Below, piece after piece: positions 1 to 8,601 of a DNA stretch of 39,439 nt. A program made the translations under genes and the position numbers. The first letter of the stretch is position 1, and each line of letters opens with the position of its first letter. The stretch is from Rhodospirillaceae bacterium (GTDB taxonomy: Bacteria; Pseudomonadota; Alphaproteobacteria; Rhodospirillales; Casp-alpha2): contig NZAZ01000003.1 of assembly GCA_002686255.1 (NCBI GenBank), forward strand, positions 1 to 39,439, written 5' to 3'. The notes under the pieces are model-generated. The model was given only the letters and a program-made list of their open reading frames with translations. It ran no database searches and was not told the origin of the DNA.

Positions 1-99
1 GTCGCCACGCGCTATGACAAGCGCGACGACAACTATCTCGCTTCCGTTAAACTCGCTTCATTGCGAATATGGCTGCGATTTAATGAGTCGGTGGCCTAG
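1..99 (+). mobile_element. C-terminal end of an IS5-family transposase (window-truncated)
   Basis: Frame 1 is open from the first base to a TAG at 97-99. It encodes about 32 residues beginning VATRYDK and ending WLRFNESVA. The ATRYDK start, the hydrophobic LASVKLASLRIWL stretch and the RFNES end match the extreme C-terminus of IS5-family DDE transposases as I recall them. The catalytic domain lies upstream of the window. The copy may be an intact IS running leftward or a remnant; this cannot be decided here. No clear terminal inverted repeat is visible after the stop, because radical SAM-like coding sequence starts almost at once. Confidence 0.6.
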
Positions 100-110
100 T
101 CGAGGGTGGA

Positions 111-740
111 TTGACAGGACTAAGGATGGGTATACAGAGCGCCGCCGAAAGCACCAAGGTGCTTTACCTGCGCAACCACTCCAACAATTACGTCGAAAAA
201 GCGGTCCAGACCATCGACGAATTTAGGGACCACATCACGCCGCGCTACGATATCATAGTCAATAACCCGTGGGAGACCGAAGAGGATTTGAGCGAAACCC
301 TTATATTTCTGTCTAGAATCCCCACGCCCTACCTCTTGAACTTATTCTCGCTAACCTTCTATCCGGCGACAGATCTATACGATAAAGCAGTCGAGGACGG
401 CATCATCAAGGACGACCTCAACGACGTCTACCGAGCAACCTATAACGTCCAGGCTGACGGGACGTCGGGTGGGTTGCTCGGCGAGACCTACATGAACAAT
501 CTGTTCTATCTGGTCTACGTCTTTGCCCTTTATGGTCATGACGTTACGGAAAAAATCATGTCCATGTTGGTGGCGCGCAAGAACCGCCCCATCATGAGCC
601 GGGTGATGTATTTCTTCATGCGGCAGAAAGCGAGCATTCTGCTCAAGAAACATCTTTTTGCGGAAATATGGAAATCGGTCGTTGCCAACGACCAGAACCG
701 TATCAAACACTGGTTTCACGACGAATATGCCCGTGACTGA
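111..740 (+). pseudogene. C-terminal part of a B12-binding-type radical SAM protein, 5' truncated
   Basis: The 209-residue product starts within the RMGIQS motif typical of the middle of the radical SAM barrel. It continues with conserved NPWETEED and LFSLTFYP stretches found in B12-binding radical SAM enzymes, as known from that family. The cobalamin-binding domain and the CxxxCxxC cluster motif, which should lie N-terminal, are missing. The frame is closed by TGA at 84-86 and the region upstream encodes a transposase end. The sequence LVEGGLTGLRMGIQS, starting near 96, suggests homology begins a little before the TTG at 111. I infer that IS insertion or deletion removed the 5' half, leaving a non-functional gene. 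A later start as a small stand-alone protein is possible but unlikely. Confidence 0.65.
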
Positions 741-765
741 CGGGCCGGTTGCAAATATCGGCTAA

Positions 766-1074
766 CTAATTCCGTTTCGACAATCCATTAATCCCCGTGC
801 AAGCCACATTCTTCCACTTTGTGATGAGGCCATATACCTTAGCCACCGCGGAGATAACTAAAACTGACGCTGAGTACTCTCGGTTCTGTATTGCTTTCAC
901 ACGCGCCTCTTCGAGCTGTAACGACACGGTGCCGATATGCGGGATGACGTACTTGCCGAACAACCGTTCGTGCCCCGATCTGGCCTCTCCATCAGCCTTG
1001 TCCAGCTCTGAAGCTTTCGCCCCCTGGACAAACCGGTCGGTCAATCTTGCGTTTCCACCTCGCTCGGAACTCAT
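766..1074 (-). CDS. Hypothetical protein, 102 aa
   Basis: No family recognised. The ATG at 1074-1072 is preceded by GAGGG about 8 nt upstream, a plausible ribosome binding site, which favours this frame over the overlapping + strand frame at 797-1090. The product is charged at the N-terminus and has a mildly hydrophobic stretch (SASVLVISAVAKVYGLI) near residues 68-84. It lies in lower-GC DNA next to mobile-element debris. It may be a small accessory gene, a decayed fragment or a chance frame. Confidence 0.33.
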   Translation of the reverse strand: MSSERGGNARLTDRFVQGAKASELDKADGEARSGHERLFGKYVIPHIGTVSLQLEEARVKAIQNREYSASVLVISAVAKVYGLITKWKNVACTGINGLSKRN

Positions 1075-1216
1075 ATCAGATGCCCTCTAGGGTGTCACCG
1101 GGCTAACATAGAATGAAATCTCTATTGTATCCACCTATGTGGGCACGTTCGTATGTTATGACTCCTACTAATGGCTACGCTCACAATTTTGATCAAAAAT
1201 AAGGAACCGATAACGT

Positions 1217-1534
1217 ATGGAAAGACCTGGCCGTGCTTTGTCTGGCGTTCTACCGGTCGTTGAGAGACGAAAACGCGGACCCTTTGGATGGACCGTTGCT
1301 ATTTTGTTTTTGGGCTTTAACGGGTTGATGGCGTGGTGGTTTGTAGACGCAATGACTGAGCCAGCTCAGTTAGTCACAGGTACGACAAATCAAGCGGAAC
1401 CGGAGGGAGCAACTCTAGGGACTGGGATTGGAACGATGATGATACTAATTATTTGGGGTGTAGGGAGCTTTGTCTTGGGCGTAATGACGTATTTCACCCG
1501 TTTCCGGAGAATCATTAACATCACCGAGGATTAA
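1217..1534 (+). CDS. Small two-TM membrane protein, 105 aa
   Basis: The product has a positively charged N-terminus (VERRKRGPFGW) followed by a hydrophobic segment at about residues 24-44 (WTVAILFLGFNGLMAWWFV). A polar loop and a second segment at about 71-94 (GIGTMMILIIWGVGSFVLGVM) follow, and it ends with a basic tail. This architecture, with the GPFGWTVAILFL and LMAWW stretches, resembles small hypothetical inner-membrane proteins common in alphaproteobacteria; I know no function for them. An AAGGA lies about 11 nt before the ATG. It stands alone, with no operon partner in the same direction. GC is lower than in the neighbouring polysaccharide genes. Confidence 0.65.
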   Translation: MERPGRALSGVLPVVERRKRGPFGWTVAILFLGFNGLMAWWFVDAMTEPAQLVTGTTNQAEPEGATLGTGIGTMMILIIWGVGSFVLGVMTYFTRFRRIINITED

Positions 1535-1828
1535 GCGTAACCAAAAATGATCTGAAAGCCACCCGAGACCTTTCCTCTTCATTTCGCTCGTTTTCAGGGT
1601 GACCTGACCCCCTAAAAGTGGTCCAGCTTTATTAAGAGATTTGGCGCATTCGGAGCCGTCATCGGATTGCGGGATCGGGGTGGTTTTTCTCTCCGGCCTT
1701 GCCTTCGCCGCCGGGGTTTCCGGGGGACACCCCCGTGCCCCCAGGGTCCCCGCATCGCCCGCGCGTCCCCTCCTGCCGAGGAAACGCGACAGGCGATCCT
1801 ACGTATCACGGAATTATGAAAGTGAGTA
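1535..1828. other. Intergenic region with IS-like end and GC-rich hairpin
   Basis: I see no convincing gene here. The stretch holds the IS3-like terminal sequence at 1600-1638, listed separately. It also holds a short perfect palindrome at 1721-1735, with six-base arms around an ACA loop, inside a C/G-run-rich patch. The frames that cross it have the proline/arginine/serine-rich composition of non-coding high-GC DNA. Confidence 0.5.
1600..1638 (+). repeat. Solitary IS3-family-like terminal sequence
   Basis: The sequence starts TGACCTGACCCCCTAAAAGT and continues GGTCCAGC. The TGA start with CCTGACCCC and a GGTCCAG block is typical of IS3-family terminal inverted repeats as I remember them. 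Its outward end would be at 1600, with the element running right. No matching inverted copy and no OrfA/OrfB transposase is visible before the gene at 1829-2212. I read it as a leftover IS end, but it may be coincidental. Confidence 0.35.
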
Positions 1829-2212
1829 CTAGAACTCGATGATCGCCGCTTGCAGGGCCAGCAAGAACACCGCCAGCATGTAAAACAGCGTTCCCAGGCC
1901 GATAAAGAAAAACACGTTGGCGACAGTGCGCAGCGGGTACTTGTGGCGCTCCTGGGCCCGGCGCTCGGCGCTGCGCTTTTCCTCGCCGCCGACGACGGTG
2001 ATGTAAAACTTGATTTTAAAAAAAGGCACCGTGAAGCGGATATTGACCGGCGGACGCTTCCACGGCGGATTTTCCACGGCTTCGTGGATGGCATCCTTTT
2101 GTTCGCTCGACAGGGTGTCCATCACCCATTCGGGCAGGCGCTCGAACAGCCAATTGGCCTGGGCCATCTCCGTCGCCGTTTCCGGCGTGAGAACTTCGTC
2201 CTTGGCCGCCAT
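1829..2212 (-). CDS. Small membrane protein, 127 aa
   Basis: The start ATG at 2212 has a strong AGGAGG about 8 nt upstream, so the start is well supported. The N-terminal ~60 residues are soluble and acidic/amphipathic. A short hydrophobic patch (FTVPFFKIKFYITVVGG) lies near residues 60-76. A very basic stretch (KRSAERRAQERHK) follows, then a long C-terminal hydrophobic segment at about 94-125. This suggests a membrane-anchored protein with its N-terminus probably cytoplasmic. I do not recognise the family. It is divergent from the glutamate dehydrogenase gene, with a 167-nt intergenic region between the start codons. Confidence 0.7.
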   Translation of the reverse strand: MAAKDEVLTPETATEMAQANWLFERLPEWVMDTLSSEQKDAIHEAVENPPWKRPPVNIRFTVPFFKIKFYITVVGGEEKRSAERRAQERHKYPLRTVANVFFFIGLGTLFYMLAVFLLALQAAIIEF

Positions 2213-2316
2213 TAAGACATCCTCCTGATTGGCAACAGTTTAGCGTCCCAAGGACGGTTTGCCCAAGACCTCAGTGAAAGGATTATTCTTGGAAATTCAC
2301 GAAACCATTGAAAAAA

Positions 2317-2345
2317 TTGAATAATGGTCTAGCCTTTTGGATATT
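2317..2345 (+). promoter_or_regulatory. Putative promoter of the glutamate dehydrogenase gene
   Basis: TTGAAT at 2317-2322 and GATATT at 2340-2345 are separated by 17 nt, matching three to four of six positions of each sigma-70-type box. Transcription would start near 2352, about 28 nt before the ATG. The region is the only AT-rich patch upstream of the gene. A neighbouring TTGAAA at 2308-2313 is an alternative -35. Confidence 0.33.
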
Positions 2346-2379
2346 ACCGCGATCTCCCGCTCATCATGTGGAGGAAAAT

Positions 2380-5300
2380 ATGCCGAGCGCCGCCGAACGC
2401 CAAAAAGCCGGCCTTTTAAAGAAAGCCACGCGGGAAAGCCGCAAGCGCCTGGGTAAAAATGCCCAAAGCCGTTTCGGATGCTTTCTCGGCGCCTATTACG
2501 CCAACGTTCCGCCCCAGGATATCAGCGAAAGCGATCCGGTGACGCTGTTCCGGCTATCCCACGGGCATTGGAAACTCGGCGCCGCCCGCGGCAAAGGGAA
2601 ACCCTTGATCCGGGTGTTCAACCCCGACCCCAGGAAGGACGGCTGGCGCTCTGAGCGCACGATCATCGAAATCGTCAACGACGACATGCCGTTCCTGGTC
2701 GATTCGGTGACCGCCGAACTGAACCGCCAGAACCTGAGGGTGCACTTGGTCATCCACCCGATCCTGAAGGTCCGGCGCAACAAAACGGGGAAGCTTCTCG
2801 ATATCCTGAAAGGCGGCCAGAGGGCGGACGACTCGGTCACCGAATCGTTCATGCATCTCCAGGTTACACCCCTTTCCGGCCGCCGCCTGAAAGGGGTCGA
2901 AACCGGCATTCGGAAGGTTTTGGGCGACGTGCGCGTGGCGGTCAAGGACTGGCGCCCCATACGCGAGAAATTAGCGTCGCTGATTGCCGAGCTTGAAACG
3001 ACGCCCACAGGCGTTCATCCGGAAGAGGCGGAAGAGATAAGGGCGTTTCTGCGCTGGATTCACGCCAACCGGTTCACCTTGCTGGGATACCGCGAATATC
3101 GCTACAAGGGCCGCGGCAAAAAAACCACGGTCGCCGTCGACAAGAAATCCGGCCTGGGCATCCTCCGCGACCCGAATTTCATCGTCTTCAAGGAATTCAG
3201 GGAACTGAAAACAGCGTCCCGCGATGTAAGGGAATTCATCGAATCCCCGGACCTGTTGTTGGTGACTAAGACCAACCGAAAATCGACCATTCACCGGCCC
3301 GTGCATATGGACGCCATCGGCATCAAGCGGCTCGACGCCAAGGGCCGCGTCATCGGTCAGCGCCTTTTCGTCGGGTTGTTTACGTCCGTTGCCTACAGCC
3401 GCAGCCTCCGCGATATACCCATGCTGCGCCGGCGGCTTGAAAAAACGTTGGAACGGGCCCGCTTCCCTTCCGGCGGCCACGACAGCAAGGCGCTGATGCA
3501 CATTCTGGAAACCTTTCCCCGCGACGAATTGTTCCAGATTTCGGATGATTGCCTGTTCGAAACCAGCCTTGGCATCCTGCACCTGCAGGACCGCCAGCGG
3601 GTGGCGCTGTTCATCCGCGGCGACTGTTTCGAACGCTTCATGTCGTGCCTGATCTACGTGCCCCGGGACCGCTATAGCATGGCGCTCCGGCGCACCCTTC
3701 AGGAAATATTGTGCGACGCCTTCAAGGGCGAGGTTGCCGCCCACCACGCCGAGCTCGGCGATTCGCCCCTGGCCCGGCTGCACGTGATTGTCCGCACGAC
3801 CCCGGGGAAGATCCCGTCCTATGACGCGGCCGAAATCGAAGCCCGCTTGATCCAGGCGTCTCGGTCCTGGTCGGACCGGCTAAGCGACTCCCTGATAAAG
3901 GCCCACGGCGAGGAAAAGGGCCTCGATCTGCTTCACCGTTATGCCGACGCCTTCGATGTCGGCTACCGGGAAAGCCACGACGGCGCTCGGACCCTCCAGG
4001 ACATCGAAATCATCGAAGACGTGCTGGCTACCGGCGCCATCGGCCTTCATATCTACCGGCTGCCCGAGGATCCGGAAACGCAAATCCGCTTCAAGGCCTT
4101 TCACCCGGACCGGCCGATCCCGTTGTCGGACGTGTTGCCGCTGTTCGAGCACATGGGCTTCAAGGTGATGGTTGAATTGGAACACGAGGCGACCATCCGG
4201 GACGGCGAAAAACGGAAAATATTGATCCACGATTTCGGGTTGGAATCCCGGGACGGCTCAAGCGTCGACCTGGACGCCATCGGTGAAAACCTGAAAGACT
4301 CCTTCCGCCGCGTTTGGGACGGTGAAACCGAAAACGACGGCTTCAACGCCCTGGTGCCCAGCGTCGGGCTTAACTGGCGCGAGGTGGTGATTTTGCGGGC
4401 CTATTCCAAATTCCTTCGGCAAGCCGGGATCGCCTTTTCCCAGGCCTACATGGAACAAACCCTTGCCGGCAACAGCCTCATTACCAGCCAGATCGTCGAT
4501 CTTTTCCTGACCCTTTTCGATCTCGGCGCCAATGGCGCGAAGGCCAAGGCGAAACGGATCAGGCAGCGGCTGAAAAAGAATCTGGATGGCGTCGTCAGCG
4601 CCGACGAAGACCGCATTCTGCGCCGCTTCGTCAATGCCGTGGACTCGACCCTGCGCACCAACTTCTTTCAAACCGCCGCCGATGGGGGGCCCAAGCCCTA
4701 TCTTTCGTTCAAGCTCGATTCCAAAAACCTGGACGAGCTTCCGCTGCCGCGGCCGCTTCGCGAAATTTTCGTCTATAGCCCCCGCGTCGAAGGCGTGCAC
4801 CTGCGTTTCGGCATGGTCGCCCGGGGCGGGCTCCGGTGGTCGGACCGGCGCGAAGACTTCCGCACCGAAGTTCTGGGGCTAGCCAAGGCGCAACAGGTCA
4901 AGAACACGGTCATCGTGCCGGTGGGGTCGAAAGGCGGCTTCGTCGTCAAGCGCCCGCCCCAGGGCGGCGACCGGGACGCTTTTCTCGGCGAAGGCATCGA
5001 GTGCTACAAGACCTTTATTTCAGGCCTCTTGGACCTGACCGACAATTATGCCGGCACCCGGGTCAAACCGCCCGGAAACATCATCCGCCGGGACGGCGAC
5101 GACCCCTATCTGGTGGTCGCCGCCGACAAGGGCACGGCGACGTTTTCCGACATCGCCAACGGCGTATCGGAAGATTACGGCCATTGGCTCGGCGACGCCT
5201 TCGCGTCCGGCGGCAGCCAGGGCTACGACCACAAGAAAATGGGCATTACCGCCAAGGGCGCCTGGGAATCGATAAAGCGGCATTTCCGCGAAATCGGCAC

Positions 5301-7227
5301 CGACATCCAAAATGAGGACTTCACCGTCGTCGGCGTCGGCGATATGTCCGGCGACGTTTTCGGCAACGGCATGATGCTGTCGAAGCACATCAAGCTGGTC
5401 GGCGCCTTCAATCACATGCGTATCTTCGTCGATCCCGATCCCGACCCGGCAAAGAGCCTGGCCGAACGCAAGCGGCTGTTCAGGTTGCCGCGCTCGGCCT
5501 GGACCGATTACAACAAAAAACTGATTTCGCGCGGCGGCGCGGTCTATGAACGGAGCGCCAAGTCCCTGCGTTTGTCTCCGGAAGTACGCGCCCTTTTCGA
5601 GGTCCCCAAGGATCAGGTGACGCCGAACGAGCTGTTGAGTTATATGCTGAAATCGCAAGTCGACCTTTTGTGGTTCGCCGGCATCGGCACCTACATCAAG
5701 GCGTCTTCCGAATCCGACCTCGACGTCGGCGACCGCGCCAACGATCCCATCCGCGTCAACGGCGCCGATCTTCGCTGCAAGGTCGTCGGCGAGGGCGCCA
5801 ACCTGGGGTCGACGCAATTGGGGCGCATCGAATACGCGCTTCGGGGCGGGCGCCTGAACACCGATTCCATCGACAACTCGGCCGGGGTCGACTGCTCGGA
5901 CCACGAGGTCAACATCAAGATTCTGCTCGATTCGGTCGTTGCCAAGGGCCGTCTTTCGGCGGCCCAGCGCAACAGGCTGTTGGCTTCCATGACCAACGAG
6001 GTCGGAAGCCTAGTGCTGTGTCACAACTACCTTCAGACCCAGGCCATGACTATAATCGAATCCAAGAGAAGTCAGACGCTGGACAACCAAGTCCGCCTGA
6101 TGCGGATGCTGGAGCGCGCCGACAAGCTGAACCGGGCCGTGGAGTTCCTGCCCGACGACGAGACCGTGGACGAACGCAAGGCGGCGAAACTGGGCCTCAA
6201 CCGTCCGGAAATCGCCATCCTGATGTCGTATTCGAAAATCTGGCTTTATGACGAGCTGTTGGCTTCCGACCTGCCGGACGACCCCCGGATGGAGGAAGAC
6301 CTGGTCGATTATTTCCCGACCCCCTTGAGGTCCAAGCACCTAAAGGACATCCGCCGGCACCGGCTGCGCCGCGAAATCATCGCTACCCGGCTGACCAATT
6401 CCCTGGTCAACCGGGTCGGCGACACCTTCATTCCCGAATTCATGGAAAAAACCGGCAAATCCGCAGCACAGATCGCCCGCGCCTACACCATCGCGCGCGA
6501 GGTATTCAGGCTCCGCGACATTTGGTCGGCGATCGAGAAACTGGACAACCGCGTGCCGACGGCGACACAGACGGCGATGATCCTGGACACCAATCACCTG
6601 ATCGAATGGGTGACGCTTTGGTTCCTGCGCAACGGCAAGCGGGGGCTCGACCTCGGCCGGCATGTGGACGAGTTTTCGAAAGGCATCGCCAAGCTGGCCG
6701 ACGGCCTCAAGGGCGCGTTGCCGAAACACTACCTGACCGACATGAAGAAACGCGCCCGGCCCTATATCAGCCATGGCGTGCCCGAGACGCTGGCGCGTCG
6801 CGTCGCCAATCTGGTCAACCTGTATTCGGGCTGCGATATCGTGCGCCTGGCCAACCGGCGCCGGCTTTCCGTCGAACACGTGGCCCGGATGTATTTCGCC
6901 ATCGGCACCCATTTCCATCTCGGCCGCCTTCGCGCCGCCGCCGATCACCTGGATTCCGACAGCCATTGGCAGCAACTGGCCGTCGCCGCGCTCCTCGAAG
7001 AGGTCTACGGCCACCAGCTTGCGCTCGCCAACCAGGTTCTCGATTTCGCCGGTTCCAACAGGGATTGCGACAAGGCCATTAGGGGCTGGATCAGGAAAAA
7101 CCAGGACACGGTGGTGCCGACGGAACGACTGCTGTCGGAACTGTGGTCAACGGAAATCAACGACATCTCCATGATCGCCGTCGCCAGCCGTTCGCTCAGG
7201 GCGATGACGGACGCAGGCCCCGGCTAG
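2380..7227 (+). CDS. gdhB: NAD-specific glutamate dehydrogenase, large (180 kDa) class
   Basis: This 1615-residue protein has the length and motifs of the bacterial large NAD-GDH family (Bac_GDH). These enzymes oxidatively deaminate L-glutamate to 2-oxoglutarate and ammonia in the cytoplasm, usually for amino-acid catabolism. The N-terminal ~700 residues form the regulatory region. The catalytic core follows at about residues 800-1200, with RGGLRWSDR, VGSKGGFVVK (near 850), DKGTATFSDIAN and GVGDMSGDVFGNGM (near 985). The C-terminal ~400 residues are the helical region typical of the class. The start is the ATG at 2380, preceded by GGAGG at 2370-2374; an upstream in-frame TTG at 2308 lacks a ribosome site. 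The gene is monocistronic, with its own putative promoter and an inverted repeat beginning at the last base of its stop codon. The symbol follows common usage for this class and is not certain. Confidence 0.95.
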   Translation: MPSAAERQKAGLLKKATRESRKRLGKNAQSRFGCFLGAYYANVPPQDISESDPVTLFRLSHGHWKLGAARGKGKPLIRVFNPDPRKDGWRSERTIIEIVNDDMPFLVDSVTAELNRQNLRVHLVIHPILKVRRNKTGKLLDILKGGQRADDSVTESFMHLQVTPLSGRRLKGVETGIRKVLGDVRVAVKDWRPIREKLASLIAELETTPTGVHPEEAEEIRAFLRWIHANRFTLLGYREYRYKGRGKKTTVAVDKKSGLGILRDPNFIVFKEFRELKTASRDVREFIESPDLLLVTKTNRKSTIHRPVHMDAIGIKRLDAKGRVIGQRLFVGLFTSVAYSRSLRDIPMLRRRLEKTLERARFPSGGHDSKALMHILETFPRDELFQISDDCLFETSLGILHLQDRQRVALFIRGDCFERFMSCLIYVPRDRYSMALRRTLQEILCDAFKGEVAAHHAELGDSPLARLHVIVRTTPGKIPSYDAAEIEARLIQASRSWSDRLSDSLIKAHGEEKGLDLLHRYADAFDVGYRESHDGARTLQDIEIIEDVLATGAIGLHIYRLPEDPETQIRFKAFHPDRPIPLSDVLPLFEHMGFKVMVELEHEATIRDGEKRKILIHDFGLESRDGSSVDLDAIGENLKDSFRRVWDGETENDGFNALVPSVGLNWREVVILRAYSKFLRQAGIAFSQAYMEQTLAGNSLITSQIVDLFLTLFDLGANGAKAKAKRIRQRLKKNLDGVVSADEDRILRRFVNAVDSTLRTNFFQTAADGGPKPYLSFKLDSKNLDELPLPRPLREIFVYSPRVEGVHLRFGMVARGGLRWSDRREDFRTEVLGLAKAQQVKNTVIVPVGSKGGFVVKRPPQGGDRDAFLGEGIECYKTFISGLLDLTDNYAGTRVKPPGNIIRRDGDDPYLVVAADKGTATFSDIANGVSEDYGHWLGDAFASGGSQGYDHKKMGITAKGAWESIKRHFREIGTDIQNEDFTVVGVGDMSGDVFGNGMMLSKHIKLVGAFNHMRIFVDPDPDPAKSLAERKRLFRLPRSAWTDYNKKLISRGGAVYERSAKSLRLSPEVRALFEVPKDQVTPNELLSYMLKSQVDLLWFAGIGTYIKASSESDLDVGDRANDPIRVNGADLRCKVVGEGANLGSTQLGRIEYALRGGRLNTDSIDNSAGVDCSDHEVNIKILLDSVVAKGRLSAAQRNRLLASMTNEVGSLVLCHNYLQTQAMTIIESKRSQTLDNQVRLMRMLERADKLNRAVEFLPDDETVDERKAAKLGLNRPEIAILMSYSKIWLYDELLASDLPDDPRMEEDLVDYFPTPLRSKHLKDIRRHRLRREIIATRLTNSLVNRVGDTFIPEFMEKTGKSAAQIARAYTIAREVFRLRDIWSAIEKLDNRVPTATQTAMILDTNHLIEWVTLWFLRNGKRGLDLGRHVDEFSKGIAKLADGLKGALPKHYLTDMKKRARPYISHGVPETLARRVANLVNLYSGCDIVRLANRRRLSVEHVARMYFAIGTHFHLGRLRAAADHLDSDSHWQQLAVAALLEEVYGHQLALANQVLDFAGSNRDCDKAIRGWIRKNQDTVVPTERLLSELWSTEINDISMIAVASRSLRAMTDAGPG

Positions 7228-7272
7228 TGGATAAAATCTAACAGATGGAACCCTATGTTAGATTCTATCCAC
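7227..7272. repeat. 17-bp inverted repeat between GDH and the MFS gene
   Basis: The left arm at 7227-7243 (GTGGATAAAATCTAACA) and the right arm at 7256-7272 pair at 16 of 17 positions; the mismatch is A7234 against C7265. The loop is 12 nt. The repeat begins at the final G of the GDH stop codon and ends 13 nt before the MFS start. The arms are AT-rich and no T-run follows in either direction, so it is not a textbook intrinsic terminator. It could be an operator for the transporter gene, a factor-assisted terminator or an mRNA-stabilising stem. Confidence 0.75.
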
Positions 7273-7285
7273 CAGTGACGGGATC

Positions 7286-8569
7286 GTGACCGTGGCCGGC
7301 GGCGGGGAAAGCCAAAAGACCCCGGCCCTCGGGCTTTTCGGCTGGTGTCTCTATGACTGGGCCAACTCTGCTTTCCCGACGGTCATCACCACCTTCGTCT
7401 TTTCCGCCTACTTCACCGAGGCCATCGCCACCGACAAGATCACCGGCACGTCCCAGTGGGGCTATGCCATCAGCCTGTCCGGGCTGGCGGTCGCCCTGTT
7501 GAGCCCCTTTTTCGGCGCCGTCGCCGACCATGGCGGCCGGCGCAAGCCCTGGCTGTTCGTCTTTACCATTCTTTGTATCGGCGCTTCGGCGCTGTTGTGG
7601 CTGGCCCAGCCGGACGCCGGCTTCGTCGTTATGGCGTTGACGCTGGCGGCGCTGGCCAATTTCGCCTTCGAGATGGGGATGGTTTTTTATAACGCCATGC
7701 TGCCGGACTTGGTCGGCAGGGACCGCATCGGGCGGCTTTCGGGCTGGGGCTGGGGGCTGGGATACGCCGGCGGCCTCGCGTGTTTGGCCCTGACCCTGGT
7801 GGCGTTCGTTCAGACCGAGTCACCGGTCTTCGGTCTCGACAAGGACAGCGCCGAACACCTGCGCGCGACGGGGCCCTTGGTGGCGGTGTGGATGGCGGTG
7901 TTCGCGGTGCCGCTGTTCCTGTGGACCCCCGACACGCCTTCGCGCGGGCTCGGGCTCAAGGAAGCCTTCCGGCGCGGCCGTGAAACGCTCATCGACACGC
8001 TGCGCCGGGTCCGTGACTACGCCCACATCGTCCGCTATCTGATCGCCCACATGATGTACGCCGAAGGGCTGAACACGCTTTTCGCCTTTGGCGGCATCTA
8101 TGCCGCCGGCACCTTCGGCATGGATTTCTCGGAGCTGATCCTGTTCGGCATCGCCATCAACGTCACCGCCGGGCTGGGCGCGGCGGCCTTCGCCTGGGTC
8201 GATGACTGGATCGGACCGAAACGCACCATCATGATCGCCGTCGCCGCGCTCGCCGGTCTGGGACTGGTCCTGGTCCTGGTGGAGGGGAAGGCGTTGTTCT
8301 GGGCCTTCGCCTTGCCGCTCGGCATCTTCGTCGGCCCGGCACAGGCGGCCAGCCGGTCGTTGATGGCGCGCCTGGCGCCGCCGGAGATGACGACCGAGAT
8401 GTTCGGGCTGTTCGCGCTTTCGGGCAAGGCGACGGCGTTCCTGGGGCCGGCGGTGCTGGCCTGGGTGACGGTGGCGTTCGCAAGCCAGCGCGCCGGCATG
8501 GCGACGATCCTGGTATTTTTCGTTGTTGGGTTTGCGCTGTTGATGACGGTGCCCGACGTGCGGCGTTGA
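7286..8569 (+). CDS. MFS transporter, UMF1/Atg22-like family
   Basis: The 427-residue protein has about 12 hydrophobic segments. It opens with a WCLYDWANSAFPTVI motif around residues 15-29, the hallmark of UMF1-type major facilitator proteins. PFFGAVADHGGRRK near residues 70-85 is the MFS loop 2-3 signature. It acts in the inner membrane; the substrate is unknown. In other organisms the family has been linked to amino-acid or small-metabolite efflux, so a link to the adjacent glutamate dehydrogenase is only a guess. The start is GTG at 7286 with GTG at 7292 as an alternative; neither has a good ribosome site. The 17-bp inverted repeat lies immediately upstream. The gene is followed after 32 nt by a sugar isomerase gene on the same strand. 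Confidence 0.85.
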   Translation: MTVAGGGESQKTPALGLFGWCLYDWANSAFPTVITTFVFSAYFTEAIATDKITGTSQWGYAISLSGLAVALLSPFFGAVADHGGRRKPWLFVFTILCIGASALLWLAQPDAGFVVMALTLAALANFAFEMGMVFYNAMLPDLVGRDRIGRLSGWGWGLGYAGGLACLALTLVAFVQTESPVFGLDKDSAEHLRATGPLVAVWMAVFAVPLFLWTPDTPSRGLGLKEAFRRGRETLIDTLRRVRDYAHIVRYLIAHMMYAEGLNTLFAFGGIYAAGTFGMDFSELILFGIAINVTAGLGAAAFAWVDDWIGPKRTIMIAVAALAGLGLVLVLVEGKALFWAFALPLGIFVGPAQAASRSLMARLAPPEMTTEMFGLFALSGKATAFLGPAVLAWVTVAFASQRAGMATILVFFVVGFALLMTVPDVRR

Positions 8570-8601
8570 AACAAAGGCCGTTTTACCGGACAATCCAGCC
8601 C

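Noticed and set aside
797..1090. + strand ORF of 97 codons overlapping the 102-aa minus ORF
   Set aside because: No ribosome site and no recognisable pattern. The minus frame has GAGGG at a good distance, so it is favoured, though weakly.
1721..1735. Perfect C/G hairpin as a terminator
   Set aside because: Arms of six bases with no T-run on either side and no gene ending close by. Runs of C and G are frequent in this patch.
2308..2379. TTG 2308 as the start of the glutamate dehydrogenase
   Set aside because: It overlaps the best promoter-like hexamers, lacks a ribosome site, and adds residues unlike the family. ATG 2380 has GGAGG.
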